A stretch of DNA of 64,000 bases, taken from assembly GCF_016623465.1 (NCBI RefSeq), contig NZ_JAEDAJ010000013.1, positions 1 to 64,000 on the forward strand, read 5' to 3'. Below the pieces are notes generated by a model. That model did not search any database. It saw only the letters and a list, made by a program, of their open reading frames with translations, and was not told the DNA's origin. The position numbers were made by a program, and so were the translations under genes. Numbering within the stretch: position 1 is the first letter of the stretch; each line of letters opens with the position of its first letter. Of this stretch, positions 51,753 to 63,394 are shown in pieces. The DNA comes from Brachybacterium halotolerans. GTDB lineage: Bacteria > Actinomycetota > Actinomycetes > Actinomycetales > Dermabacteraceae.

Positions 51753-52178
51753 ATGAACGCTCCTGCGCCGTACCTGCACTTCCCCGGCACCGCCCGCGAG
51801 GCCCTGGAGTTCTACCAGGGGGTCTTCGGCGGCGAGCTCAGCGCGCACACGGCCGCCGAGATGGGCCGCGAGGACCTGCCGGGCGACGCCGTCGCCCACG
51901 CGCAGCTGCGCGGCCCGGTCACGCTGTACGCCTCGGACTCCGTGGGCGACGCCCCGCTGCGGCTCGAGGGCCTCATGCTCGCCCTGCTGGGCGCCGCGGA
52001 CCCCACGACCCTGCGCACGTGGTTCGCCCATCTCGCGGCCGACGGGGAGGTCGTCGAGGATCTGCAGCGTCGCCCCTGGGGAGCGTCCGACGGGCAGGTC
52101 CGGGATCGTTTCGGCGTGCTCTGGCTGATCGGTTACGAGCACAGCGGCGACACCGACCCCGCCGCCCGGGCGGAGTAG
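51753..52178 (+). CDS. PhnB-like VOC (glyoxalase fold) protein
   Basis: A 141-aa vicinal-oxygen-chelate protein resembling PhnB/DUF of the 3-demethylubiquinone-like family. It has the YLHFPGTAREALEFYQGVFG start, the typical paired beta-alpha-beta units and the closing WGASDGQVRDRFGVLWLIGY. Metal ligands of true glyoxalases are not clear, so no reaction is assigned. TAGGGT lies 8 nt before the ATG. A four-copy repeat sits just upstream. Confidence 0.82.
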   Translation: MNAPAPYLHFPGTAREALEFYQGVFGGELSAHTAAEMGREDLPGDAVAHAQLRGPVTLYASDSVGDAPLRLEGLMLALLGAADPTTLRTWFAHLAADGEVVEDLQRRPWGASDGQVRDRFGVLWLIGYEHSGDTDPAARAE

Positions 52179-52194
52179 CGCTCGCGGCGAGCGC

Positions 52195-53703
<1,509 letters not shown>

Positions 53704-53801
53704 CTACTTGGCACGCCGGGGGCACCGGCAGAGCGCTGGGACGTGGGACGGGCCACGCCCGGCGCCCTGCCGATGCGGTGCGGCTGGGCCGCGCTGTCCG
53801 C

Positions 53802-54974
53802 TCAGGCCGCCGCGGCGCCGACCGCGAGCGCGGTGCTCGTCTCCTCCTGCTCGGTGAGCATGGCGAAGAGGTGCCGACGCTTCTGCCGGAGGGTCCCCAG
53901 TGCCGCGAGCAGAACGCCGCCGACCATCCAGGCGAGCAGCACGAGCACCGGCACCGTAAGGGAGGCGTCGTCGAAGTAGAGCGCGTCGCGCACGCCCGAG
54001 ATCCCCTGGGCGGAGAACACCCACGTGTGCATGCCCCGGTAGAAGCCGCCGATCATGTCCAGAGGCGCTGCGACCCCGGAGCTCGACATGCCCAGCAGGG
54101 GGATCAGCAGGATCGCGATCGGCATCGCCGCGGGCCCCAAGCTGAGCATGAGCCCGCTGGTCACGGCGCAGGCCGTGAGGCTCAGCAGGAAGAGCATCAC
54201 CCAGGGCATGATCGCGACGCCGCTGAAGATCCCGAAGACCGCCCAGCCGTAGACGATCATCCCGGTGGCGAACACCGCGGGCATCACGACCCCCAGGGCC
54301 AGGCGGGCCTTCGAGCCCGTCGGCATGAGGCTCAGGATGATTCCCGTCATGAAGCCTCCCAGGATCGTTCCGAGCGAGAGGTACAGGGCTGCCGTGCCCG
54401 ACGGGTCGTGGTCCTCGAGCGGGACGACGTCGCGCTCCGTCGGCTTCTGGTCCTGCTGCTGGGCGACCTTCTCGAAGAAGCTCGTGACGGCCCCGGTGAC
54501 CTGTCGCCCGTTCGCCCCGGCGTAGTAGACGACGCCCTTCTCCGGGTCGTAGGCCCCGCGCAGGTCGTGCTCGGCGATCTGCGTATTCGCCTCATCGATC
54601 GAGGTCACGCGCGTGACGTCGAAGGAGTTCCCGGAGGAGTCCTGGAGGTCGGCGACGAGGTCGTCGGCCTCTGAGGCGGAGCCGATCACCGCGACGTCCA
54701 TGTGCCGCGGCGAGCTGTGCGTGGTCATGCCGGTCATGACCATCGGCATCACGAAGAGCATGAACAGCGGGAGGAGCATGCCGACCGTGAGCATGCGACG
54801 CGTCGTGAGCTTCCGATCGACCGGCGGGCCGGGCTTCTTCGTCGGGTCGCTCATCGCGCCGATGGCCGAGGCGGCCGGCGCGGAGGAGAGCCGCTCCAGC
54901 AGTGTGCCGCGCGGGGGCGTGCGCTCCTGGGCGCGGTCGTCCGGCTGCGCCTCGTTCGTGCCTGTCTCGTTCAT
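53802..54974 (-). CDS. YhgE/Pip-type ABC-2-like membrane protein, second of pair
   Basis: A 390-aa membrane protein with one N-terminal helix (about 66-84), an extracytoplasmic domain of about 110 residues (MDVAVIGSASEADDLVADL), then five to six helices (about 205-365). This matches the YhgE/Pip or ABC-2 permease layout. No ATPase is adjacent, so it may act alone as part of a phage-infection or ESX-related membrane protein family. GGAGG precedes the ATG by 6 nt. It overlaps the paralogous upstream gene by 4 nt, forming a two-gene operon under the divergent TetR. Confidence 0.78.
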   Translation of the reverse strand: MNETGTNEAQPDDRAQERTPPRGTLLERLSSAPAASAIGAMSDPTKKPGPPVDRKLTTRRMLTVGMLLPLFMLFVMPMVMTGMTTHSSPRHMDVAVIGSASEADDLVADLQDSSGNSFDVTRVTSIDEANTQIAEHDLRGAYDPEKGVVYYAGANGRQVTGAVTSFFEKVAQQQDQKPTERDVVPLEDHDPSGTAALYLSLGTILGGFMTGIILSLMPTGSKARLALGVVMPAVFATGMIVYGWAVFGIFSGVAIMPWVMLFLLSLTACAVTSGLMLSLGPAAMPIAILLIPLLGMSSSGVAAPLDMIGGFYRGMHTWVFSAQGISGVRDALYFDDASLTVPVLVLLAWMVGGVLLAALGTLRQKRRHLFAMLTEQEETSTALAVGAAAA

Positions 54975-56134
54975 GCCAGTCCCTCCTCGGGGGCGCGATG
55001 GCGCGGCGCCTGGGGCGCGCGCTCGGGATCGTCCGACGGGGTCGAGGTCGGGCTCGACTCGGCCCGCTCCCCCGCCTCGTCGTACGCGGTGAACATGCCG
55101 CCCTCCGGATGCGCGCGCAGGTGCTCGCGCTCCTCGGTGACGACGCTCGTGGCCGGATCGGCCGACGGCGAGCGCAGGGTGCTCAGCCAGACCAGGCCCG
55201 CTCCCACGAGAAGCCAGGTGACCAGGAGAAGCACCCAGGTGCCGATGCCGTGGGCGTCGAAGTAGAGCACCCGGCGCAGCAGCTCGCCTCCCGCGCCCGA
55301 GGGCAGCAGGCGATGCAGCACGCGGAAGAACCCGGGGAGCATGTCGGGCGTGGCGGCGACTCCCGAGGCGGGCACCCCGAGGATCACGAAGAGGGTGATC
55401 CCGACGAGTGTCGACGCCTGACCGAGCAGACCCGCGAAGCCCAGTTGGACGACGGAGGCGGTGAGGAACAGGGAGCCGCCGATCAGCGCGGCGCCGACGA
55501 GGTGGTGGTCGTAGACGCCGTAGAAGCCGAAGCAGACGCCTGCGGTGAGCACACCGGCGACCACGGACATGAGCAGCTGCACGGCGAGCTTCACGGGCAG
55601 ACGGACGCCGCGGGCGAGGCTCGTGAGCATGGTGGCGGTGACATAGCCGGCGACGAGGCACGCGGTGAGCATGTACATGAAGCCGGTGCCGGTGGAGTCG
55701 GCGGCGGTGGTCCCACGCAGGTCCTTGACGTGCAGGGTCTGGTCGGTCTTCTGGGCGACCTCGTCGAAGATGCTCTGCGCCGCGCTCGTGGCCTGGGCGC
55801 CGCCGGCGGAGGCGACGTAGAGGCTGCCGTTCGAGGGGTCGTAGGCGGCGCGGGCCTCGAGGTCGGTGACGGCGTTCTTCGCCGCGGCCGTGTCGGCCAC
55901 GGTGGTGACGTCGACGGCGTCCCCTCCCTCGGCCTGCAGCTGCTGGGCGATCTGCGGAGCGTCCTTCGTGCTCTCGACGACGGCGAGCTGCATGTGGTCG
56001 GGAGCGGGCTCGAGCATCGCCGAGAGGTACGAGCCGGGGTAGGCGAAGGCCATGAAGACCGGGAAGAGCATCGCCATGAGGATCATGGGCAGCGGGACGC
56101 GTCGAGCGGAGCCCGCGAGTGATGGCATGGACAT
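54971..56134 (-). CDS. YhgE/Pip-type ABC-2-like membrane protein, first of pair
   Basis: A 387-aa paralogue of the next gene, with the same order: N-terminal helix (about 14-34), an extracytoplasmic domain (MQLAVVESTKDAPQIAQQL), then about six helices and a Pro/Ser/Glu-rich cytoplasmic tail (about 335-387). Both proteins keep the GVPASGVAATPDMLPGFFR type segment, which in the partner reads SSGVAAPLDMIGGFYR. The pair probably forms a heterodimeric exporter or membrane complex. The promoter (56171-56144, minus) leaves only a very short leader, and its -35 and -10 each overlap a TTACAGT/ACTGTAA half-site. Confidence 0.78.
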   Translation of the reverse strand: MSMPSLAGSARRVPLPMILMAMLFPVFMAFAYPGSYLSAMLEPAPDHMQLAVVESTKDAPQIAQQLQAEGGDAVDVTTVADTAAAKNAVTDLEARAAYDPSNGSLYVASAGGAQATSAAQSIFDEVAQKTDQTLHVKDLRGTTAADSTGTGFMYMLTACLVAGYVTATMLTSLARGVRLPVKLAVQLLMSVVAGVLTAGVCFGFYGVYDHHLVGAALIGGSLFLTASVVQLGFAGLLGQASTLVGITLFVILGVPASGVAATPDMLPGFFRVLHRLLPSGAGGELLRRVLYFDAHGIGTWVLLLVTWLLVGAGLVWLSTLRSPSADPATSVVTEEREHLRAHPEGGMFTAYDEAGERAESSPTSTPSDDPERAPQAPRHRAPEEGLA

Positions 56135-56143
56135 GAGGGCGAT

Positions 56144-56177
56144 TTTTTACAGTCGTCGCTCTGCTTGACAACTGTAA
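56144..56177. promoter_or_regulatory. Promoter and operator of the YhgE-like operon
   Basis: Minus-strand -35 TTGTCA (56171-56166) and -10 TAAAAA (56149-56144) are spaced by 16 nt. TTACAGT (56147-56153) and ACTGTAA (56171-56177) form an inverted repeat with 17 nt between, covering both elements. This is a natural operator for the divergent TetR regulator. Confidence 0.7.
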
Positions 56178-56210
56178 GTGAATGTCCTCACGCGCTGATA
56201 GCCTGGGGAG

Positions 56211-56819
56211 ATGGACAGCAGCGAGGGGCCCGCACGCACGGGCAGCGGTGAGGCGGGCCGTGCCGTCGAGGATGCGCGCGTGCTGCGCTCGCGGACCGCC
56301 GTGAAGGACGCCTTCGAGGAGCTCTCGCGCGAGCAGGGCCTCGAGACGATCTCGATCTCTCAGCTGTGCAAGGCCGCGGGCATCTCGCGGCCCACCTTCT
56401 ACCAGCACTTCGCGGACATCGACGACGTCTATGCCTCCGTGGTGCGCGACCGCCTCGAGTCGGGTGAGCAGAGATTCCTGCAGGAGGCCCCCGATGAGGA
56501 CCCGCTCGAGCACATCCTCGAGCGCCTGAGGCAGGGCGAGATCGAGGCGTCGCCCGCGCTCGATGCACGCGAGGCGCTCCCCCGCGCGCGCTCCGTCGTC
56601 TTCGACTGGCTGTGCGAGCGCGTGACCCGGAGCGTGTTCGGCGCCGAGCCCGTCGACCTCGATCCCGGCCAGCGCCGCCGGATCGAGTTCGCCGTCGGCG
56701 GGCTGATGGCCGTGCTGGGCACGCGGTATCTCCGCGCCGACGGGGCCATGGAGTCCCCCGAGGAGGCCGCCGTCGTGCGCGAGGCCATGGGCGCGGTGCT
56801 GGGCCCGCTGCGGCCCTGA
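56211..56819 (+). CDS. TetR family regulator, divergent from the YhgE-like operon
   Basis: A 202-aa regulator. The helix-turn-helix is ISISQLCKAAGISRPTFYQHF (shown in part as SQLCKAAGISRPTFYQHF, about 50-67). The C-terminal ligand domain is unassigned. TAGCCT ends exactly 6 nt before the ATG; the GGGGAG between them is too close to act as a Shine-Dalgarno, so a leaderless mRNA fits. It lies 76 nt from the divergent membrane-protein operon with a matching inverted repeat, so I infer it represses that operon. Confidence 0.88.
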   Translation: MDSSEGPARTGSGEAGRAVEDARVLRSRTAVKDAFEELSREQGLETISISQLCKAAGISRPTFYQHFADIDDVYASVVRDRLESGEQRFLQEAPDEDPLEHILERLRQGEIEASPALDAREALPRARSVVFDWLCERVTRSVFGAEPVDLDPGQRRRIEFAVGGLMAVLGTRYLRADGAMESPEEAAVVREAMGAVLGPLRP

Positions 56820-56825
56820 GCGCGC

Positions 56826-57623
56826 TCAGCCGCGATCGCGGGGACGGGAGCGCGTGAGATCCCCGGGCCGCGCGGGCTCCTTGCCGCCGAGGACCCGCCG
56901 GCGGCGGTCGAACTCGGCGAGGAAGGCTGACGGGTCGTCCTCGTAGGCCTGCTCCCAGGGCATGCCGATCCGGGCTGCGGACTCCTGGTCCCGCGCGATG
57001 CGGTGGGCGCGGCGGTGCGCGGCGACGAGGACCGCGCGGGGCGGCTGCACGGGCAGCCCCGCGTGCACCTGAAGGGCGCGGAAGCCGTCGAACGAGGCCG
57101 CGTCCCAGCCGGACTCGGGCACCACCCACTCCTCGCCGTCGGCGAAGGCGATCACGCCGATCCCGCCGCGCACGGCATCGGCCTCGATGCGCACCACGTC
57201 CGCGCTCAACCGCACCCCCGCCGTGCGCAGCCCGCGGATCCGGCGCAGCGTCCCGCTCTCGACATCGAGGAGGACGGTGCGGTGCACGATGATCAGCGGC
57301 ACGAGCGCCCACACCGCGACGAGCGCCCACACCGCGAGCGCACCCACGAGGTACTGCACGATGCCCGGCGCGAGCAGGCGCACCAGCAGGTCGTCCTCCC
57401 CCGCCCGCAGACGCCCGAACCTCCACGCCTGGATGCCGGCGGCGGGGAACGCGCCCAGCAGCAGGGCGAGCAGCGGCAGCCCGACGAGCGCGCCGGGCAG
57501 GTACCGGGCACCCAGGGTCGGGCCGACGACGAGCCGGCCGCGGCGCGTGCGGCGGGGCCGGGGCTCGGCGGCGGGGCCGGATGCGGCCGGGCCGGATGCG
57601 GCGGGGTCGGGGGCCGCGCTCAT
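56826..57623 (-). CDS. Unknown membrane protein, PH-like C-terminal half
   Basis: No firm family. The 265-aa product has a Pro/Ala-rich basic N-terminus (about 1-35), two helices (about 42-65 and 90-115), then a beta-rich region about 118-180 (LLDVESGTLRRIRGLRTAGVRL and VIAFADGEEWVVPESGW, the latter about 155-171) that looks like a bacterial PH-type fold. The tail is charged. Its start overlaps the pseudouridine synthase stop (ATGA) and AGGAG stands 7 nt upstream. It is the last gene of a three-gene leftward run. Confidence 0.65.
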   Translation of the reverse strand: MSAAPDPAASGPAASGPAAEPRPRRTRRGRLVVGPTLGARYLPGALVGLPLLALLLGAFPAAGIQAWRFGRLRAGEDDLLVRLLAPGIVQYLVGALAVWALVAVWALVPLIIVHRTVLLDVESGTLRRIRGLRTAGVRLSADVVRIEADAVRGGIGVIAFADGEEWVVPESGWDAASFDGFRALQVHAGLPVQPPRAVLVAAHRRAHRIARDQESAARIGMPWEQAYEDDPSAFLAEFDRRRRVLGGKEPARPGDLTRSRPRDRG

Positions 57624-58600
57624 GGAAGCTCCTGCATGCTGCGGAACGCGCGGTCCCGGCCCGTGACGGGATCGGTGAAGGCGAGCTCCTGGGAGAGCAG
57701 CGCGAGGGGCGCTGTCGCAGGGACGGTGCGCGGGTAGAGGTCGTCGCCCGCGATCGGTGCGCCCCGATGAGCGAGCTGGGCGCGCAGCTGATGGGTGCGG
57801 CCGGTGCAGGGGTGCAGTCGCAGCACGATGCTCGCGCCGCCCGCCCCGGCGGCGCTCACGTCGGCGTCGGCCGCCTGCAGCACCTCTCCCTCGGTGAAAG
57901 CGTTCGGCTCTCCGGGGACGACGCGCGTCTGCAGCTGCCCGTGGGTCTTCTCGAGCCGGTCGTGCATCGTGAACCGCTCCCCCGCGCGCTGCGGGATCTG
58001 CACGACCCCGCTCGCCTCGACCCGCGCGAGGTACGCCTTGCGCACCGCGCCGCGGGCGAAGAGCCCCTGGTAAGCGGCGCGCTCGGCCGGGACGGTGCCG
58101 AAGGCGAGCACGCCGGCGGTGCGCCGGTCCAGGCGGTGCAGCGGCGCGAGGGTCTCGATGCCCGTCGCGCGGCGCAGACGGACCAGCGCGCTCGCGAGCA
58201 CATGGGCCCCGCGCGGCATGGTCGCCATGTCGTGCGGCTTGTCGACGACCAGCAGGTGCGCGTCGTGCAGCAGGATCCGCGGGTCCGGGCCGTCGACGTC
58301 CTCGTCCCGCAGCTCGCGGTGGAACCAGAGCTCGTCGCCGGGCCCGACGGGATCGGACGCCGACCAGGCACGGCCGTCGGCCCCCACCACCTCGCCCGCC
58401 TCGAAGCGCGAGGCGAGGGACGTGGCCTCCGGATCGAGCAGCGCGGGGAAGCGGGCCGCCAGGGCGTCGAGGGCGCGCGGCGCATCCGCAGCGTCCACAG
58501 CGTCCGTCGGCCCGACCTTCCAGCGCACGGGGTCCAGGCCGTGCCGCTGGGGCAGGGGCGGTGCTGCGCGGCGCGTCCGGCGCCGGGCGGCGCGGCCCAT
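57620..58600 (-). CDS. RluA-family RNA pseudouridine synthase
   Basis: A 326-aa RNA-modifying enzyme of the RluA family. The catalytic aspartate is D158 in LHRLDRRTAGVLAF; LLVVDKPHDMATMPRG and GRTHQLRAQLAHRGAPIAGDDLYP are the other family signatures. The N-terminal 80 residues are basic and S4-like in position but not clearly an S4 domain. Which uridine is modified cannot be told. It begins inside the previous gene's stop (TGATG) and ends overlapping the next start (ATGA). Confidence 0.92.
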   Translation of the reverse strand: MGRAARRRTRRAAPPLPQRHGLDPVRWKVGPTDAVDAADAPRALDALAARFPALLDPEATSLASRFEAGEVVGADGRAWSASDPVGPGDELWFHRELRDEDVDGPDPRILLHDAHLLVVDKPHDMATMPRGAHVLASALVRLRRATGIETLAPLHRLDRRTAGVLAFGTVPAERAAYQGLFARGAVRKAYLARVEASGVVQIPQRAGERFTMHDRLEKTHGQLQTRVVPGEPNAFTEGEVLQAADADVSAAGAGGASIVLRLHPCTGRTHQLRAQLAHRGAPIAGDDLYPRTVPATAPLALLSQELAFTDPVTGRDRAFRSMQELP

Positions 58601-59286
58601 CACAGGCCCCAGATCGCGAAGGTCACCGCGTTGTGGGCGATGTAGAAGAGCACAAGCATCGCGAGCAGCAGGTTGGGGTGGGCCTCGGCGAGGGAGATCC
58701 AGTCGCGGTGGGTGCGGCGCAGCTCCTCGACGCCGATGGACTCGATCTGCTCGATGGGCACCCCGGCGCCGCGGGCGCGGCGCAACGTCTCGAGCTGGGC
58801 GCGGGGGCCGAACACGCGGCCGGAGACGACGGCGAGGCGCGTGCCGTCGTGCCGCAGCAGCTCGAGGGCGTCGAACATGGATCCGGAGTCGAGCAGCTCG
58901 GCGGCACGCCCGGGGCGCCTGATGTCGCGGATCGCGACCACGCTGCCCACCTCGTCCCAGTCCGCGGTGCGGGTGCGGCGGCACAGGCCGCGCAGGCGGA
59001 AGCCGTGCTCGTCGACCTGCAGCCAGATGGTGAGGGTGCGCAGGGCCCACCCGATGGTCACCACCAGCACAATGACCCAGATCAGCAGCGGGAGGGTGAA
59101 GACGGCGTCGTGGCCGAGGCGCGCGTCGTGCCACAGGTGCTGGCCCAGGAAGCTCGTGAGCACCAGGAACTCGAGCACGCCCGCGCAGAGCGCTGCGGTG
59201 ATGAGGGTGCCGACGACGCCGCTCGCGGCGGGCCCGTAGACGCGCTCGGGCATCGCCTCGGGGGCATCCGAGCTGATGGGGTCCAC
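58600..59286 (-). CDS. Unknown membrane protein with PH-like domain
   Basis: A 228-aa protein with helices about 24-46, 65-87 and a C-terminal one about 206-224. The central beta-rich domain (WLQVDEHGFRLRGLCRRT, DWDEVGSVVAIRD; about 93-165) resembles bacterial PH domains. A similar layout occurs two genes downstream, so the two may be distant paralogues around the pseudouridine synthase. The GTG start has GGGAG 6 nt upstream. Function is unknown. Confidence 0.7.
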   Translation of the reverse strand: MDPISSDAPEAMPERVYGPAASGVVGTLITAALCAGVLEFLVLTSFLGQHLWHDARLGHDAVFTLPLLIWVIVLVVTIGWALRTLTIWLQVDEHGFRLRGLCRRTRTADWDEVGSVVAIRDIRRPGRAAELLDSGSMFDALELLRHDGTRLAVVSGRVFGPRAQLETLRRARGAGVPIEQIESIGVEELRRTHRDWISLAEAHPNLLLAMLVLFYIAHNAVTFAIWGL

Positions 59287-59500
59287 GGCGCTCCCTTCGT
59301 CCCTGCTCCGTGCCTGCGGCGTGCATGCTGCGTGGGTGGCGGCGGCGTGCTGGGATGCTCTGCCGACTCGCCGACGGGTACTGATTCTAGGGTCCCGCGC
59401 CCCCGTCCCTGGGAGCACTCCGCATCGCGTCGCGCACCGCGCGGGGACGGCTCCTCCCGGGGCTCCTCCCGGTCCGGTGATCGCCCTGCCCCGGACAGCG

Positions 59501-59535
59501 CGGCGCCCCGCCGGAGGGACTCCGACGGGGCGCCG
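59501..59535. terminator. groESL terminator
   Basis: A 15-bp stem with one mismatch (59501-59515 with 59521-59535) and a 5-nt loop lies just after the groEL stop on the minus strand. The rest of the 271-nt gap (59287-59557) shows no gene. Confidence 0.75.
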
Positions 59536-59557
59536 CGATCGAGGGGCGCGAGGGGAC

Positions 59558-61150
<1,593 letters not shown>

Positions 61151-61447
61151 TCAGGCCTCGACGATCGCGAGGATGTCGCGGGAGCCCAGGATCAGGTACT
61201 CCTCGCCGGAGTACTTCAGCTCCGTGCCGCCGTACTTCGAGTAGACGACCTTGTCGCCGACCTTGACGTCCAGCGGGATGCGCTGGCCCTTGTCGTCGAA
61301 ACGGCCCTCGCCGACGGCGACGACGGTGCCCTCCTGGGGCTTCTCCTGGGCGGTGTCCGGGATGACGAGACCGGACGCGGTGGTCTGCTCAGCCTCGGTG
61401 GGCTGGACGACGACGCGATCCTCGAGGGGCTTGATGGAGACCGACAT
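61151..61447 (-). CDS. groES: Co-chaperonin GroES
   Basis: A 98-aa lid protein of the chaperonin. The start [20 protein letters not shown], the mobile loop [19 protein letters not shown] and the closing DILAIVEA are characteristic. GGAG is 8 nt before the ATG. The CIRCE element about 157 nt upstream implies HrcA control and heat induction of groES-groEL. Confidence 0.97.
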   Translation of the reverse strand: MSVSIKPLEDRVVVQPTEAEQTTASGLVIPDTAQEKPQEGTVVAVGEGRFDDKGQRIPLDVKVGDKVVYSKYGGTELKYSGEEYLILGSRDILAIVEA

Positions 61448-61603
61448 GCGGCTCACTCCTTCGTGTTCTAAGACTCGACGTGAGTTCTGGACGAGTTCCC
61501 GGTCCTGGTCGTCGTCGCGGTGCCGACCCGGGGGAACCCGGTCGCGGCGGCCATCTGGCACTCTCGGCCGATGACTGCCAACGACGCCACTCTAGAACCC
61601 GCT

Positions 61604-61630
61604 CTGGCACTCGCGCAACACGAGTGCTAA
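61604..61630. promoter_or_regulatory. CIRCE element (HrcA operator)
   Basis: CTGGCACTC (61604-61612), a 9-nt spacer and GAGTGCTAA (61622-61630). The right arm is a perfect consensus half; the left arm fits TTAGCACTC at 7 of 9 positions. It lies upstream of groES. hrcA itself is not in the window. Confidence 0.92.
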
Positions 61631-61694
61631 CCCTCGGGACGGCTGTTCGCCCTGGGCCGACGGCGGTGCCCGGCAGGCGGGCCGCGGAGCGGGC

Positions 61695-62558
61695 TCAGCG
61701 CCCGGCGGCGTCGAGGATCTGCGCGACGACGTCGGGGCCGAACTCGTACACGGGCCGTTCGGGATCCTCGAGGGTGTCCCCGCCGCTGGCCCACTCGGCG
61801 CTCGTGGCGCGGACCCCCGGGGCACCGGGGGCGTCGATCTCCACGAGCTGCGCGCCCGAGCGCGCCCCGGCCCGTTCGACGCCGCCCGGGGCGAGCGGGT
61901 CGACCACGTTGGTGATACCGGGGCAGACGAGCACCGGGATGCCGGCGATGCTGCCCGTCATCGGGTGGTGGTAGTGGCCGGACAGGATCGCGCGCACGTC
62001 GCTGCCCGCGAGGACGTCGGCGAGCGCGTCGAGGCCGTCGAGGTCCAGGCCCCGCAGCAGCGGCGTCGCGCCGACGAGCGGCGGGTGGTGGATCGCGAGG
62101 ACCGTCGGCGCGTCGCCCGGCGACCCGAGCACGCCGCGCAGCCACTCGAGCTGCTCGGGGTCGAGGTGCCCGTAACCGGCGCCGGGGACGCTGGAGTCCA
62201 GGACGATCACGAGCCCGCCACCGGGGAGGGCGTGGACGCGGTCCTGCCACGGGCCTCCGTGGTCTCCGGGCCCGGCGACCTCGGTGTAGGCGGCGGGCAC
62301 GTCGTGGTTGCCCATGGTGACCACGAGCTCGGCCCCGAGTTCAGCGGCGAAGGGGTCGAGGATCTCGTGCAGCAGGCGGTAGCTCGCGACGCTGCCGTCG
62401 TCCGAGGCGTCGCCCGTGTGGACCACGACGTCCACCCCCTCCATCCCGCGCACGCGCGCGAGGAGCGCCTGCAGGGCGGCGGCGGTGTCGATGCGGTCGT
62501 AGTGGCGGGAGGCCGGGTCCCCGTAGAGGTGGGTGTCCGTCAGCTGCAGGATGCGCAT
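61695..62558 (-). CDS. Class III cyclic-nucleotide phosphodiesterase-like metallophosphoesterase
   Basis: A 287-aa calcineurin-like phosphoesterase. All metal motifs are present: LTDTH (D8, H10), HTGDASDD (D50), MGNHD (83-86), AIHHPP and GHYHHP. This set matches CpdA-like enzymes that hydrolyse cyclic nucleotides or other phosphodiesters; the substrate is not settled. TAGGCT ends exactly 6 nt before the ATG with no Shine-Dalgarno (leaderless pattern). It is a single gene. Confidence 0.9.
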   Translation of the reverse strand: MRILQLTDTHLYGDPASRHYDRIDTAAALQALLARVRGMEGVDVVVHTGDASDDGSVASYRLLHEILDPFAAELGAELVVTMGNHDVPAAYTEVAGPGDHGGPWQDRVHALPGGGLVIVLDSSVPGAGYGHLDPEQLEWLRGVLGSPGDAPTVLAIHHPPLVGATPLLRGLDLDGLDALADVLAGSDVRAILSGHYHHPMTGSIAGIPVLVCPGITNVVDPLAPGGVERAGARSGAQLVEIDAPGAPGVRATSAEWASGGDTLEDPERPVYEFGPDVVAQILDAAGR

Positions 62559-62604
62559 GGCGCCAGCCTACGAGGGGAGGCCGACGGATCAGATCCATCC
62601 CGGC

Positions 62605-63288
62605 TCAGCCGTGGTGCCCGAAGACGCTGAGCGCGAGGAACACGAGCCCTGCGACGGCGAGGCCGACGGCGATCCACGGGCGCAGATCGGCGCGCGCGAG
62701 ACGGTCGCTGAGGCGGGTGATGCGTCGGGCGAGACGGGGGAAGGCCTGCCAGGCACGGGCGGCGAGCAGGTAGGGGCCGGTCAGGGCGGCGAGGAACATG
62801 GCGTACTCGAGGACCTGCAGGGCGATCACGGGGGTCGCGGCGGTGAGGACGCGGCCGGTGATGTACATGGTCGCCATCCCGCTGAGGCTGGACATGGCCT
62901 CGCCCGTGCCGATCGCGACCAGCCGGGCCGGGGTCTCGCGGCGCGGGGGTCGATGAGTCCTCGGCCGACGGCGCCTCGCGCTGCGCGCGAGGACGAGAGC
63001 GGCGAGGAGCAGCAGCACACCGGCGACCAGATCGACGCCGCGCCGCACGAGCAGGCGCTGGGCGTCGGTCTTCGCGAGCGCCGTGAGCGTCTCGGGCTCG
63101 ACCACCCGGAAGAGCAGCAGATAGATCGTCGCGCCGAGGGCAAGGCCCGCGCACATCCAGGTGATCGAGCGCGCGGCACGGGATGAGGTGGTGAGGAGGT
63201 GCAGCGTGATCCCCGCGGTCGACGGGCTGAAGCCGAAGACGAGCCCGAGGCCCACGAGGCTCACGGCCGCCGCGATCAGCGCATGCAT
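62605..63288 (-). CDS. GAP (SfLAP-like) family membrane protein
   Basis: A 227-aa protein with about six helices, resembling the GAP family (sulfolipid-addressing-type, LysE-like fold). The N-terminus VGLGLVFGFSPSTAGITLHLL has the paired helix start typical of LysE-like exporters. A basic loop (about 105-125, SARRRRPRTHRPPRRE) separates the two halves. The function is probably small-solute or lipid export; not assignable. AGGGGGAGGG precedes the ATG at 63288, though the spacing is short. Confidence 0.75.
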   Translation of the reverse strand: MHALIAAAVSLVGLGLVFGFSPSTAGITLHLLTTSSRAARSITWMCAGLALGATIYLLLFRVVEPETLTALAKTDAQRLLVRRGVDLVAGVLLLLAALVLARSARRRRPRTHRPPRRETPARLVAIGTGEAMSSLSGMATMYITGRVLTAATPVIALQVLEYAMFLAALTGPYLLAARAWQAFPRLARRITRLSDRLARADLRPWIAVGLAVAGLVFLALSVFGHHG

Positions 63289-63345
63289 GCCCTCCCCCTC
63301 TCCCCTGTCGTGGACACCTTCGCATGCCTCGGCGCCGCGCACGAC

Positions 63346-63381
63346 GCAGGGCCGCCCCGCACGGATGCGGGACGGCCCTGC
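63346..63381. terminator. Terminator after the solute-binding protein gene
   Basis: A 16-bp stem with one mismatch (63346-63361 with 63366-63381) around a CGGA loop, just downstream of the stop codon on the minus strand. Confidence 0.8.
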
Positions 63382-63394
63382 GCGAGGAGGGCGA

